Numbered from the stretch's first letter, positions 24,076 to 33,296 are shown. The stretch is DNA of 64,000 nt from Acidobacteriaceae bacterium KBS 146 (GCA_000688615.1 JHVA01000001.1:2108001-2172000); one strand, 5' to 3'. Notes: generated by a model not told the origin, from the letters alone. Numbers and translations: made by a program.

Positions 24076-25464
24076 TCACCCGGAGGCCGCCTCCTCGAGA
24101 GCCTCCTCCAGCAGATTGAGTCCCATGTCAGCCTCGGCCTGCGAGAGGATCAACGGTGGACAGAGACGGATGGTGTTTTCTCCGCACCCAAGGATGAGCA
24201 GACCTCGCTCGAACGCGCACTGCACCACACGATCGCGGAACTCGCCCGCAGCTACGCGGGTTTTTTGATCCGTCACGAGCTCGATGCCGATCATCAGCCC
24301 TCGGCCGCGAACGTCTCCGACCTTCGCGTGTTTCCGCGTCCAGGTTCGCAGCCGTTCCATCATCCTGTCGCCTACGATCGCAGCGTTCGCGATCGCTTCC
24401 CTCTCCAGAATGTCCATCGTCGCAAGCGCTGCTGCGATCGATATCGGATTCCCCCCAAAGGTGCTGGCGTGTGATCCCGGGACCCAATCCATGATCTCCG
24501 CGCGAGCCATACAGATGCTGAGGGGCATCCCGCTTGCGATTCCCTTTGCGATGCAGACGATGTCTGGTTCAACTCCGGTGTGTTGAATCGCCCACCACTT
24601 TCCTGTCCTTCCAGCGCCGGATTGCACCTCATCGGCGATCAGCAGGATTCCATGCCGATCGCAGATGCCTCGAAGCTCCTGCATAAAGTTATCGGGTGCA
24701 GGGACGTATCCACCCTCGCCCTGAATCGGCTCCACGATGATGGCCGCGACTTCCTCTGGCGGGAGAACCGTTCGGAACAGGCGGTCTTCGATGTAGCGCG
24801 CGCACCCCAGCGCATACGCCTCCTGCTCGCGTGCATCCTCGCTGTTGCATCCCCGATAGCAGTACGGATAAGGGACATGGTGCACACCTGGGACAAAGGG
24901 AGCGAACCTTCTTCGCTGCTGGGGCTTCGAGCCGGTCAAGGATAAAGCTCCCATCGTCCTGCCGTGAAAGGCGCCGAGAAAACTGATGATGTTCTGCCGG
25001 CCCGTGTGATATCGCGCCAGCTTGAGCGCGCACTCGACGGCCTCTGCGCCTGAGTTGCCATAGTAGAACCGGTGAGGTCCGGGCATCGGAGCGACAGCCG
25101 AAAGTCTCTGCGCGAGAATTGCCATACTCTCGTAGTAGAAGTCGGTTCCGGACATGTGAATGAGATCTTCGGCCTGCCGCTGAATCGCCTGTACGACCTC
25201 AGGATGACAGTGGCCGGTCGCGGTCACGGCAATGCCGGCGGTGAAGTCCAGAAATTCGTTTCCATCGACATCGACGATGCGGGCTCCCCGGCCCGACTTC
25301 ACAACCAGCGGGTACGAGCGGGTATAGCTTGGCGACATCAGGCGCATGTCTGCTGCAATGGCCCTGGTCGCCTCCGGTCCCGGCACCGTTGTCTTGCGAA
25401 TCAAAGAATGATCGGCAACGGAAGACTCGCCGACTACCGCGTCGGACCTGCTGTTCCTGTCCAT
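24076..25464 (-). CDS. Class III aminotransferase (4-aminobutyrate/acetylornithine type)
   Basis: 462 residues from the ATG at 25462-25464, where GGGAGG stands five bases upstream; a longer frame adds 21 unsupported residues. PLP-binding features are GNSGAEAVECALKLAR, SFLGAFHGRTMGALSLTG, IADEVQSGAGRTGKWWAIQH and the Schiff-base lysine in CIAKGIASGMPLS. The N-terminal segment (SPSYTRSYPLVVKSGRGARI) is usual for GabT-like omega-amino acid transaminases. Exact substrate is not readable: GABA, ornithine, lysine and diaminobutyrate types share these motifs. It lies 325 bases downstream of pqqE on the same strand, behind a possible promoter of its own. Confidence 0.88.
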   Translation of the reverse strand: MDRNSRSDAVVGESSVADHSLIRKTTVPGPEATRAIAADMRLMSPSYTRSYPLVVKSGRGARIVDVDGNEFLDFTAGIAVTATGHCHPEVVQAIQRQAEDLIHMSGTDFYYESMAILAQRLSAVAPMPGPHRFYYGNSGAEAVECALKLARYHTGRQNIISFLGAFHGRTMGALSLTGSKPQQRRRFAPFVPGVHHVPYPYCYRGCNSEDAREQEAYALGCARYIEDRLFRTVLPPEEVAAIIVEPIQGEGGYVPAPDNFMQELRGICDRHGILLIADEVQSGAGRTGKWWAIQHTGVEPDIVCIAKGIASGMPLSICMARAEIMDWVPGSHASTFGGNPISIAAALATMDILEREAIANAAIVGDRMMERLRTWTRKHAKVGDVRGRGLMIGIELVTDQKTRVAAGEFRDRVVQCAFERGLLILGCGENTIRLCPPLILSQAEADMGLNLLEEALEEAASG

Positions 25465-25789
25465 GATTCCTCCCTGACGGTCGAAGTGAAACGCTGCAAA
25501 ATACCGGCGGATGAGCCGGTGATGCAACGTAAACCATCAAGAGAGAGTTAGTCGCCGGAGAAGAGCCCGGGCCTGAGTCGCGAAGGAAGCTCATGCAGGC
25601 AGACGTTCGGCTTGCGCATCCAAGGCTGCGCTCCTGTGCCGACGCACGCGATGGCGAGAGCATTTGTCATGCCGCTAAACCACGGCGTGAGTATAACTCT
25701 CCCGGCGGGAGAATCGGCAAGCACACGTTTCGGCTGCTTGTCCGGAACGGAACAGCCTTACGCTACCTCAGGGGGATGAGAGAGAGATG
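25465..25789. other. 325-base region between pqqE and the aminotransferase gene
   Basis: No gene is supported. On the minus strand it has a small inverted repeat (TCTCCC-GCC-GGGAGA at 25697-25712) and, beside it, a TATACT hexamer (25690-25695) with TTGCCG 19 bases further upstream. These could form a weak promoter for the aminotransferase, leaving a 225-base leader. The rest shows nothing I can name. Confidence 0.4.
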
Positions 25790-26875
25790 TCAGTCGCGCC
25801 AGATGGGAAGCACCTCAGGATCGGAGATGCGAAGGTCCTTCAGGAGATCGTGATGCGGGCTGAGACTGCAGACCGGATCGATGGCGTTAGGATCGCCGGT
25901 CATCAGAAAGGCCTGGCAACGGCAGCCGCCAAAGTCTCGCTCCTTCCGCGGACAGGAGAGACAGGTCGGAGACATCCAATCATCTCCGCGAAAGCGCTGA
26001 AAGGCGGAAGATGATTGCCAGATCCATGCGAGGTCGTGGTCGCGAACGTTGTCAAAGGTCATTCCCGGGATAATGGCGGCGGAATGGCACGGCAGCGCCT
26101 GGCCTGCCGGATCGATCAACATCATCTGGCGACCCCAGCCACCGACGCACGCTTTGGGAAAACTTCCGAAGTAGTCAGGGAAGACCGCTTCAACATGGAT
26201 CTTTCCCTTCAGACGTTCCTTCGCGGCCTCGACGATGGGAATCGAGCGCTCAACCTGTTCCTGGGTCGGCATCAGCAGCGAACGATTCTTCAGCGCCCAG
26301 CCGTAGTACTGCACATGAGCGATCTCAAGCCGGTCCGGGTGGAGATCTTCTGCCAGCGCGATAAACTCTGCCAGCCGGTCAAGATTCATTCGATGAACCA
26401 CGAGATTGATCGTGAACGCCAGATGGAATCGCTTGAGCACCGGCACCAGAGCCAGTTTGATGGCGTGGGCCCGAGTTCCTGCAATGTGATTTGCAGACGT
26501 CTCTTCGAGATCCTGAAAGCTAAGCTGGAGATGTTCCAACCCTGATTCGACCAGCGTCGCCAATCGCTCTTCCGTCATGCCCACACCAGAGGTGATCATG
26601 TTGACATAGAGGCCGGCATCTCTCCCCGCGCGGATCAGCTCGGGAAGATCACGACGAGCCAGCGGTTCTCCGCCCGTCAGATGCAGGTGCAAAACCCCCA
26701 TCTGCGCAGCCTGATGAAAGACCCGCCTCCAGTCCTCCGTCGAAAGCTCTGTCTCCGCCCGCTGCATCTCGAGCGGGTTTGAGCAGTAGAGGCAGTGCAG
26801 CGGACAACGATGCGTCACCTCCGCAATCAACGAAAGTGGCGTGCTCAACGGCGATATGGCGTTAGACGAGGTCAT
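25790..26875 (-). CDS. pqqE: PQQ biosynthesis radical SAM enzyme PqqE
   Basis: 361 residues. The radical-SAM motif is CPLHCLYC near residue 24, followed by LTGGEPLARRDLPEL. A C-terminal SPASM region includes CVGGWGRQMMLIDPAG, PTCLSCPRKERDFGGCRC and a final VCSL cysteine for the auxiliary clusters. PqqE cross-links the Glu and Tyr side chains of PqqA bound to PqqD, the first step of pyrroloquinoline quinone synthesis. It begins two bases after the pqqD stop, with AAGGA about nine bases upstream. All expected cysteine sets appear present. Confidence 0.95.
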   Translation of the reverse strand: MTSSNAISPLSTPLSLIAEVTHRCPLHCLYCSNPLEMQRAETELSTEDWRRVFHQAAQMGVLHLHLTGGEPLARRDLPELIRAGRDAGLYVNMITSGVGMTEERLATLVESGLEHLQLSFQDLEETSANHIAGTRAHAIKLALVPVLKRFHLAFTINLVVHRMNLDRLAEFIALAEDLHPDRLEIAHVQYYGWALKNRSLLMPTQEQVERSIPIVEAAKERLKGKIHVEAVFPDYFGSFPKACVGGWGRQMMLIDPAGQALPCHSAAIIPGMTFDNVRDHDLAWIWQSSSAFQRFRGDDWMSPTCLSCPRKERDFGGCRCQAFLMTGDPNAIDPVCSLSPHHDLLKDLRISDPEVLPIWRD

Positions 26876-26877
26876 AC

Positions 26878-27138
26878 TCAGGTCCTTACGACGCCCCTTT
26901 GCTGCAACCGATCCAGCAGCCCCAGAACATCACGCTGCACTTCGACCGCATCGGCTCCCTCAAACTGCTGGAGCAGATCTGTAACCACATCGGTTACGTT
27001 TCGTTTGCCATCCAGCATCCGGAGAATCTCTCGCGTGGGTCCGGTCAGGTTGAGGGTTCCTTCCGGGATCAGCAACACGCTCTCGGTGGGATGCAAACGG
27101 CATCCGGGTGCAAGACGAGGAATTGAATTCAGCTCCAT
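26878..27138 (-). CDS. pqqD: PQQ biosynthesis peptide chaperone PqqD
   Basis: 86 residues from the ATG at 27136-27138, with GGAAGG seven bases upstream; a TTG two codons earlier is less likely. PRLAPGCRLHPTESVLLIPE, LNLTGPTREILRMLDGKRNV and a C-terminal LDRLQQRGVV are the typical PqqD winged-helix (RRE) fold. It binds the PqqA peptide and presents it to PqqE. Length is normal for the family. It lies between pqqC and pqqE in the operon. Confidence 0.94.
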   Translation of the reverse strand: MELNSIPRLAPGCRLHPTESVLLIPEGTLNLTGPTREILRMLDGKRNVTDVVTDLLQQFEGADAVEVQRDVLGLLDRLQQRGVVRT

Positions 27139-27157
27139 CCGCAAACCTTCCTATCGT

Positions 27158-27913
27158 TCATGCGCACTCCGGGACAAAAGCTCCCGGAGGAATATTGCCG
27201 GGCAACACGTAGGCGTAGTCGATGGCGTCGAGCTGTGCCCACAGAATGGAGCATTTTGCTTCGAGCGCGCCGATCACCTGCTCCTGCTGCTTGCGTGTAG
27301 TCGCGTGGGTCGCGACGTAGTCAAAGGCGAAGTCTGCGTCTTCAGGTGCCTGTGTCAGACGGCCTTCGAAGTACGCCAACCCCGGCACAAGAAAGGGATA
27401 ATGGAGCCTCATCTGATCCATTCGCAGCGAGATCAGGTCGCGCGAGAACAGCTCCGTCAACGAAGACGCTACCGCCACCAGCAAGGAGCTATCCCGCACC
27501 AGCGCAAGGTAAGCATCGACAGCGTAGCGCACACCCGGCAGGACTCCGGTACACGGAATCACCTGTTCGCGGTTAAGTCCGGAGGCCTCGGCGAGTCGAA
27601 TCCACTTCTCGACGCCACCATAGCCATCCTTGTCTCCATCATGGTCGAGGATGCGCTTTCTCCATGCGCGGCGAAATGCGGGGTCTTCGCTCTTTGCAAG
27701 GAGCAGGGAGTCCTTAATCGGAATACGGCTCTGGTAGTAGTAACGATTGAGGGCCCACGCCTGCAACTGCCCACGGGTCAGTTTGCCCGCGTGCATGCGC
27801 AGGTGAAAAGGATGCCGATGGTGATAGCGGCTGTCACCAACCGCCTGCAGACGCTGTCGTAACTCCTGCCGCGAGAGCAAGGCGCTCTCCGTGTCTACGT
27901 TCGCTGTCGTCAT
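27158..27913 (-). CDS. pqqC: Pyrroloquinoline-quinone synthase PqqC
   Basis: 251 residues from the ATG at 27911-27913, which overlaps the pqqB stop as ATGA; the open frame upstream adds 12 residues inside pqqB. YHHRHPFHLRMHAGKLTRGQ, QAWALNRYYYQSRIPIKD and RILDHDGDKDGYGGVEKWIR are diagnostic of PqqC. It is a cofactor-free oxidase that closes the second ring and performs the eight-electron oxidation to PQQ. The catalytic His/Arg/Tyr region and the C-terminal helix appear intact. Confidence 0.95.
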   Translation of the reverse strand: MTTANVDTESALLSRQELRQRLQAVGDSRYHHRHPFHLRMHAGKLTRGQLQAWALNRYYYQSRIPIKDSLLLAKSEDPAFRRAWRKRILDHDGDKDGYGGVEKWIRLAEASGLNREQVIPCTGVLPGVRYAVDAYLALVRDSSLLVAVASSLTELFSRDLISLRMDQMRLHYPFLVPGLAYFEGRLTQAPEDADFAFDYVATHATTRKQQEQVIGALEAKCSILWAQLDAIDYAYVLPGNIPPGAFVPECA

Positions 27914-28821
27914 TGATCCAGTTGCCATCCGTCGTGTGCCACCTGCCATCCCGCGTCCAGCACTGCGCGATGTTCCACGCTGTTGCTATCGAGGATGGGA
28001 TTTGTATTGTTAATATGGACGAAGATCCTGCCCGGAAAGTCTAGGTCCGCGAGCAGGGCGATTGTGCCGTCGTCGCCACTCAGGGGTACATGGCCGATGG
28101 ATCGGGCCAGCGGGGTTCCGGCGTGCGTCCGGTTGAGTTCGGCATCGCTCCAGAAGGTTCCATCCACCAGGACGGTGTCGCAGGTGCGGTAGATCGCACG
28201 AAGCTCTTCGGTGATCTCGGGAAGCGCTGGCGTATATGCGATCTTGCGGCCGTCTTTTTCCAGCAACAATCCAAGACTTGCCTGTCCCGGTTCCCCGGTA
28301 TCGAGTTCCTTCGCATAGAAGGGGAGTGAACCCTCGAGCGGAATGGGCGTGCAGAGGATTCCAGAATCTCCCAGCAAAAAGCTTTGGCCGGGAACAATCT
28401 CGGCCCAGGTCAACTGCCCGGGGATACGCTGCAACATGCGGAAGAATGAGTTCGCTTCAAGAGTCCTGCGCACCAGCGACGTTGCGTAAATCGTCAACGG
28501 CTGGAACTCACGAAGTAGTAAAACGCCAAGGACCTGATCCAGATCGGCGCTGGTCAGCACAATGCCTTTGATAGGCGTATTTCTGCGTCCGAACTCGGGC
28601 GAAGGTTGTAGCTCAGGGTTAGCTTCGATCTGAAATCGGAGATCGGGAGAGGCGTTCAAAAGGAACCAGCCTTTTCCGTCTCCGGAGACGATGGCCTGCA
28701 GTTGGAGACGCGGGGCCACGCTAAGAGGTCGTGTTCTGCTCAACACACAAAGAGTGCAAGCGCAGTTCCACTGGGGAACGCCACCGCCGGCGGCGGTCCC
28801 CAGCATCTTGAAAAAGAACAT
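27910..28821 (-). CDS. pqqB: PQQ biosynthesis hydroxylase PqqB
   Basis: 303 residues, a metallo-beta-lactamase fold protein: AAGGGVPQWNCACTLC near the N-terminus is the PqqB variant signature, with two cysteines expected to bind a zinc. VLTSADLDQVLGVLLLREF and FVHINNTNPILDSNSVEH supply the iron-site residues. PqqB hydroxylates the cross-linked Glu-Tyr intermediate. The ATG follows the pqqA stop by only three bases with a poor ribosome binding site, so its translation probably depends on that of pqqA. Its stop overlaps the pqqC start. Confidence 0.95.
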   Translation of the reverse strand: MFFFKMLGTAAGGGVPQWNCACTLCVLSRTRPLSVAPRLQLQAIVSGDGKGWFLLNASPDLRFQIEANPELQPSPEFGRRNTPIKGIVLTSADLDQVLGVLLLREFQPLTIYATSLVRRTLEANSFFRMLQRIPGQLTWAEIVPGQSFLLGDSGILCTPIPLEGSLPFYAKELDTGEPGQASLGLLLEKDGRKIAYTPALPEITEELRAIYRTCDTVLVDGTFWSDAELNRTHAGTPLARSIGHVPLSGDDGTIALLADLDFPGRIFVHINNTNPILDSNSVEHRAVLDAGWQVAHDGWQLDQ

Positions 28822-28824
28822 TCT

Positions 28825-28905
28825 TTAGCGTTCTGCAGGGGCGTAGCAGTTGATCTCGCAAGCAAGGCAAACTTCCTGGAAATCGGGACGTGTCCATGTC
28901 TTCAT
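28825..28905 (-). CDS. pqqA: PQQ precursor peptide PqqA (26 residues)
   Basis: The minus strand from ATG 28903-28905 reads MKTWTRPDFQEVCLACEINC followed by YAPAER and a TAA. Glu17 and Tyr21 give the ExxxY motif that PqqE joins to make PQQ; a Trp-Thr-Xaa-Pro start and 26-residue length are also typical. AGGAGA lies eight bases upstream. The stop is three bases before pqqB. Three cysteines (13, 16 and 20) flank the crosslink site, which is unusual compared with the Met/Leu-rich peptides I know. It is too short for normal ORF calling. Confidence 0.93.
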   Translation of the reverse strand: MKTWTRPDFQEVCLACEINCYAPAER

Positions 28906-29042
28906 CAGTGATTCTCCTGTTCTTCGGATCAATCCAGAGGGATCGCTACCCTTGCCTCACCCACCGGAATGGTAACCGGAATTGTACCTAACTTTAAGGA
29001 CGACTGGGAATGGAAGTGGTTAGCTTGTCTGACCACCAAGAC

Positions 29043-30515
29043 CTATTTTCTTCTCCAACGGACCCCATCTTTTGAGTCCTCGATGAGGATCCCCTTTGTC
29101 ATCAGATCGTTACGGATCGCGTCGGCACGCGCGAAGTTTCTGGCTTTTTTGGCCGAAGTCCGCTCCGCAACGAGTTTTTCGATCTCGTCGTCCGAAAACG
29201 CGAACTTTGTTACCAGCTCTGGAGCAGCCTCCGACGAACGGCCTTCCTTCTCGGCCCAAGCCAGGGCAGCGCGGGTAATCTCCGCGTCATTGTCCTTGAG
29301 GACGGCAAAGACTCCATCGAACAGGTCCAGAACCCGCAGAATCTCTTGGACGTTCCCTGCGCGCAACATACCGGCATCGGCAGCCGAGTTAGCGGCTCGA
29401 ACCAGGTCGAAGATGGCCGCACGTGCCTCAGCTGTATTCAGGTCGTTCGCCAGAGAGGCGGTGTAGCTCTCCTCTGCCTTCGCAGTCGCCGCAGCCAGCG
29501 TCTCGTCGGTCCCTTCCGGGAAGCCACCCTTCAGCATCCGCTGATGGAAGGTACGCAGGCGGTCGATCGCGTTGGTCGACTCCAGCAGCGATTCGAAGGT
29601 GAAGTTCATCTGATGCCGGTACGGCACTGAGATCAGCAGAAAACGGATGGCGGAGGCTCGATATCCCTTCAGCAACAGGTCGCGAAGAGTGTAGAAGTTG
29701 CCCTCCGACTTCGACATCTTGCGTCCTTCCACGAGCAAGAAGCGAACATGCATCCAATGCCGTGCGAAGGGCTGTCCTGAGGCCGACTCCGACTGAGCGA
29801 TCTCATTTTCGTGGTGCGGGAACATCAGGTCTTCGCCGCCACAATGCAGGTCCAGCGATTCTCCCAGAAATTTGGTCGCCATCGCAGAGCACTCGATATG
29901 CCAGCCCGGCCGGCCGCATCCCAGCTCCGTCGTCCAGCTCTGCTCTCCCGGCTTGCAGGCCTTCCAAAGGGCAAAGTCGCGAGCGGCATCTTTCTCGTAC
30001 TCATCAACATCGACGCGAGCACCGTCCTCGATGCCGTCGAAGTCTTTCCGGGAAAGCTTGCCGTACTCCGGAAACCGCGCAATACGGAAGTACCAGCTAC
30101 TATCTTCCGTCTGGTAGGCGATGTCCTGCTCTGCCAGCTTCTGAATCAGGGAAACCATGTCCGGGATGCAACTGGTCGCGTGGGCCACGATCTCCGGCCG
30201 CAGAATTCCGAGAGAATCGGAATCTTCAAAAAACGCGTGCTCGTACTTTTCCGTGTACTCGGCAATCGGCTTGCCGGCAGCAGCGGCATTGCGGATGATC
30301 TTGTCGTCGACGTCCGTGACGTTCATGACGAACTTCACGGCCATTCCCTGCTGGCGCAGAAAGCGCCGCAGAACATCGACATGGAGGAAGGTCCGGAAGT
30401 TCCCGATATGGCCGTAGTCATAAACCGTCGGCCCACAGCAGTACATCCGCAGCTCGGGCGCGCCCACCGGTTCCAGATTCTCGACTTTACCGCCCAGCGT
30501 GTTGAAGAGTTCCAT
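29043..30515 (-). CDS. cysS: Cysteinyl-tRNA synthetase
   Basis: 490 residues from the ATG at 30513-30515 (MELFNTLGGKVENLEPVGAP). CCGPTVYDYGHIGNFR carries the catalytic zinc cysteine and the HIGH motif; the KMSKSEGNF loop and the GWHIECSAMATKFLG zinc segment are also present. It charges tRNA-Cys. A longer frame from 30554 adds 13 basic residues without a ribosome binding site. It stands 138 bases upstream of the pqqA start, on the same strand, so pqqA could receive read-through, but pqqA probably has its own promoter in that gap. Confidence 0.96.
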   Translation of the reverse strand: MELFNTLGGKVENLEPVGAPELRMYCCGPTVYDYGHIGNFRTFLHVDVLRRFLRQQGMAVKFVMNVTDVDDKIIRNAAAAGKPIAEYTEKYEHAFFEDSDSLGILRPEIVAHATSCIPDMVSLIQKLAEQDIAYQTEDSSWYFRIARFPEYGKLSRKDFDGIEDGARVDVDEYEKDAARDFALWKACKPGEQSWTTELGCGRPGWHIECSAMATKFLGESLDLHCGGEDLMFPHHENEIAQSESASGQPFARHWMHVRFLLVEGRKMSKSEGNFYTLRDLLLKGYRASAIRFLLISVPYRHQMNFTFESLLESTNAIDRLRTFHQRMLKGGFPEGTDETLAAATAKAEESYTASLANDLNTAEARAAIFDLVRAANSAADAGMLRAGNVQEILRVLDLFDGVFAVLKDNDAEITRAALAWAEKEGRSSEAAPELVTKFAFSDDEIEKLVAERTSAKKARNFARADAIRNDLMTKGILIEDSKDGVRWRRK

Positions 30516-30646
30516 CGTTGCCACGTGCGCTTTTTTCCTGCCGCACGCGAGCACAGAGCGCGGTGCAGACCTCTCCTTTAGAGTCTTTCCTTGTCGATTT
30601 TAGCCGATACCCGCCCTCTGCTTACGGCGAAAGCCTGGCTCCGTAC

Positions 30647-31837
30647 TTAACCGAGGCGGAGCTGCGGAGTTGCTCCCAGTGTATCGGGCGCAAACTTCCC
30701 CGCGACAAACTTTGGCCAGGCCGCAGCCGCAATCATCGCAGCGTTATCTGTTGATAAGGCGAGCGACGGAAACGCGATCGGGAGCACTCGTTGATCCGCC
30801 TCGGACTGGAAACGCCGCCTCAATTCGCTGTTCGCGGCCACTCCCCCCGAGACGACGATCCCTCTCGCCCCAAAGACCTCTGCAGCGGCGAACGTCTGGC
30901 GAAGCAGGTTGCCGACCACGGCGTATTGAAAAGACGCGATCAGGTCCAGCGTTTGGGAGTCGCACAACGCTGCAGCCTGAACGGATCGCGGTCCCCACTC
31001 CGGGTGGTCCGCTAAGACCTTGCGCCGTTCCTCGACACGCTCACGCATCCCGTGCGTTTCAACGTAGCGCAGCACGGCGGTTTTGATGCCGCTGAAGGAG
31101 AAGTCGAAGTTCTGCTGTTCAGAAGGGTTGGCAAACTCTTTTTTCCCGGAAGGCGAAGCAAACGAGCTGTCTTCCCGATGCCCGCGAGACCTGATCCTGC
31201 CGAAACGGAACGGCACAGCACGCGGATTCCCCCTCGCGGCTAGAGCGTCGATCCAGGGTCCGCCGGGGTATCCCAGGCCAAGCAGCTTCGCAACCTTGTC
31301 ATAGGCCTCACCGGCGGCATCGTCCACGGTACGCCCTACGTTGCGGTACCGCCAGGCACCCTCTTTGCTGAGATTGGCAAGATAAAGATGCGTATGGCCT
31401 CCTGAGACCACCAGCGCGAGCAGGGGAAGCTCCATCGCCATTTCGCTGCGCTGTCGTGCCTCCATCAGCACGGCATGAATGTGCCCCTCAAGATGGTTTA
31501 CCCCGATCAAAGGCTTGCTGAGCCCGAAGCTCAAGGCTTTGGCGTAGGTAATGCCGACCAGAAGCGCCCCAGCCAGTCCTGGGCCTTCGGTAACGGCGAT
31601 GGCGTCGAGGTCCTCAAACGCGACTCCGGCCTGTTCCATCGCGGCCCGAACCACCGGGACGACATTGCGGAGATGCTCGCGAGAGGCCAGCTCCGGGACC
31701 ACACCGCCGTAGTTTGCGTGCAGGTTCATCTGCGAAGCGACGATGTTGGAGAGCGCCTCGCCTCCAGCACGGACCACCGCCGCGGCCGTCTCGTCGCAGG
31801 AGCTCTCGATGCCCAGAATCAGCCCGCTTCGCTCCAT
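30647..31837 (-). CDS. tsaD: tRNA N6-threonylcarbamoyladenosine synthase subunit TsaD
   Basis: 396 residues from the ATG at 31835-31837 (MERSGLILGIESSCDETAAA); an ATG seven codons upstream at 31856-31858 with AAAGAG beside it is an alternative. The ASKHA-fold kinase-like motif SCDETAAAVV and the metal-binding HLEGHIHAVLM are diagnostic. TsaD, with TsaB and TsaE, makes t6A37 in ANN-decoding tRNAs. An insertion of about 25 residues (around GHREDSSFASPSGKKEF) precedes the FDFSFSGIKTAVL motif. The gene is divergent from the cca-type gene with roughly 40 bases between starts. Confidence 0.94.
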   Translation of the reverse strand: MERSGLILGIESSCDETAAAVVRAGGEALSNIVASQMNLHANYGGVVPELASREHLRNVVPVVRAAMEQAGVAFEDLDAIAVTEGPGLAGALLVGITYAKALSFGLSKPLIGVNHLEGHIHAVLMEARQRSEMAMELPLLALVVSGGHTHLYLANLSKEGAWRYRNVGRTVDDAAGEAYDKVAKLLGLGYPGGPWIDALAARGNPRAVPFRFGRIRSRGHREDSSFASPSGKKEFANPSEQQNFDFSFSGIKTAVLRYVETHGMRERVEERRKVLADHPEWGPRSVQAAALCDSQTLDLIASFQYAVVGNLLRQTFAAAEVFGARGIVVSGGVAANSELRRRFQSEADQRVLPIAFPSLALSTDNAAMIAAAAWPKFVAGKFAPDTLGATPQLRLG

Positions 31838-31880
31838 GGTCTGGTCGTTCTCGCGCATCTCTTTATCATAGGGGAGCAGG

Positions 31881-33266
31881 ATGGCTGAGTCGGAAAACCC
31901 GAAGTATCTTGCCGCTCGTGAGATCGCCAACAGGCTTCGCGCGGCGGGCCACCAGGCTTACCTGGCGGGCGGCTGCGTGCGCGATCTGCTGCTTGGACTC
32001 ATCCCCAAGGACTACGACGTCGCCACTTCCGCAACTCCGGATACGGTCCTCTCTTTGTTCCGCGAAAAGAAAGCGCTGACCGTAGGGGCCCACTTCGGGG
32101 TGGTCCTGGTGTGTGAGCCGGATGGGATTGCTACGGAGGTGGCAACCTTTCGCAATGATGGCGCCTACACAGACGGCCGCAGGCCCGATTCAGTACGTTT
32201 CTCCACCGATCCGCGCGAGGACGTTCGACGTCGCGACTTCACCATCAATGGCATGTTGCTGGATAACGAGATCTACGACCGCACCGGGGATGTGGCCGAG
32301 GCAACGCTGGACTTCGTCGGCGGTCGCGACGACCTGAGCTCTCGAGTTGTGCGCGCCATTGGCGATCCGTCTCTTCGTTTCCAGGAAGATAAACTTCGCA
32401 TGCTTCGCGGAGTGCGCTTTGCAGCACGCCTCGGATTCGCGATCGATCCCGGAACTGCTGCCGGCATTCGCCGGTTGGCCAGCCAGGTCACGGTGGTCAG
32501 CCCCGAACGCATACGCGACGAGGTAAGCCTCATCCTGACGGAAGGAAGTGCACGGGTTGGCTTCGAATTGCTCGATCAGCTTGGCCTACTCCTCCATATC
32601 CTGCCGGAGATTACAAAGCTGCATGGCGTCGAGCAACCTCCGGAGTATCACCCTGAGGGAGATGTCTGGGTTCACACGATGCTCCTGCTCGAGAAGCTGC
32701 CTCGCGGAGCGTCATCGACACTCGCCTGGGGAGCCCTGCTTCACGATGTAGGAAAACCTGCAACCTTCCGCGCCCCCGATCCGAACGATCCCAAGGACCG
32801 GATCCGTTTCAACGGACACGTGGAGGTGGGAGTAAGGATCGCGGAAGAGATTCTCTCGCGCCTCCGTTTCTCCAACGAAGAGATCGACCAGATTACGGCT
32901 CTCGTTAAAAATCACATGCGCTTTGGCGATGTGCGCCACATGCGCGAAGCCACACTGAAGCGCTTCCTCCGTCTGCGCCATTTCGACGAGCACCTTGCGC
33001 TGCATCGCATGGACTGCCTCTCTTCGCATTGCGACCTCAGTCTCTACGATTTTGCCAAAGAGAAGTACGAGACGGTCCCGCCGGAATCGATACAGCCAAA
33101 GCCTCTGCTGTCGGGTCACGAACTGATCTCGGCAGGCTACGCTCCGGGGCCTCGGTTTAAAAAGATGCTGGAAGCCGCTGAAGATGCACAGCTGGAAGGT
33201 ACGGTACGAACTGCTGCCGAAGCTCTTCGCTTCGTACAGGATCGCTTTGGAGCCCCCACGAAATAG
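31881..33266 (+). CDS. CCA-adding enzyme/poly(A) polymerase family nucleotidyltransferase with HD domain
   Basis: 461 residues. The class II nucleotidyltransferase head is AYLAGGCVRDLLLG (residues 27-39) with catalytic DYD at 44-46. The RRDFTINGM and RLRYLRGVRFAARLGF-like (LRMLRGVRFAARLGF) segments bind nucleotide and RNA. A C-terminal HD domain (HTMLLLEKLPRG, LLHDVGKPATF) makes this the CCA tRNA nucleotidyltransferase/PcnB type with phosphohydrolase activity. It adds or repairs tRNA 3' CCA, or adds poly(A); the two cannot be separated from sequence alone. GGGGAG precedes the ATG. Confidence 0.93.
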   Translation: MAESENPKYLAAREIANRLRAAGHQAYLAGGCVRDLLLGLIPKDYDVATSATPDTVLSLFREKKALTVGAHFGVVLVCEPDGIATEVATFRNDGAYTDGRRPDSVRFSTDPREDVRRRDFTINGMLLDNEIYDRTGDVAEATLDFVGGRDDLSSRVVRAIGDPSLRFQEDKLRMLRGVRFAARLGFAIDPGTAAGIRRLASQVTVVSPERIRDEVSLILTEGSARVGFELLDQLGLLLHILPEITKLHGVEQPPEYHPEGDVWVHTMLLLEKLPRGASSTLAWGALLHDVGKPATFRAPDPNDPKDRIRFNGHVEVGVRIAEEILSRLRFSNEEIDQITALVKNHMRFGDVRHMREATLKRFLRLRHFDEHLALHRMDCLSSHCDLSLYDFAKEKYETVPPESIQPKPLLSGHELISAGYAPGPRFKKMLEAAEDAQLEGTVRTAAEALRFVQDRFGAPTK

Positions 33267-33296
33267 AAGGCGTCTTCTCCGAGCCTCCGTTCGTCC

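Noticed and set aside
24076-28905. Aminotransferase as part of the PQQ pathway
   Set aside because: No aminotransferase is needed for PQQ synthesis, and the gene lies behind a 325-base gap with a possible promoter of its own. Position alone is not enough.
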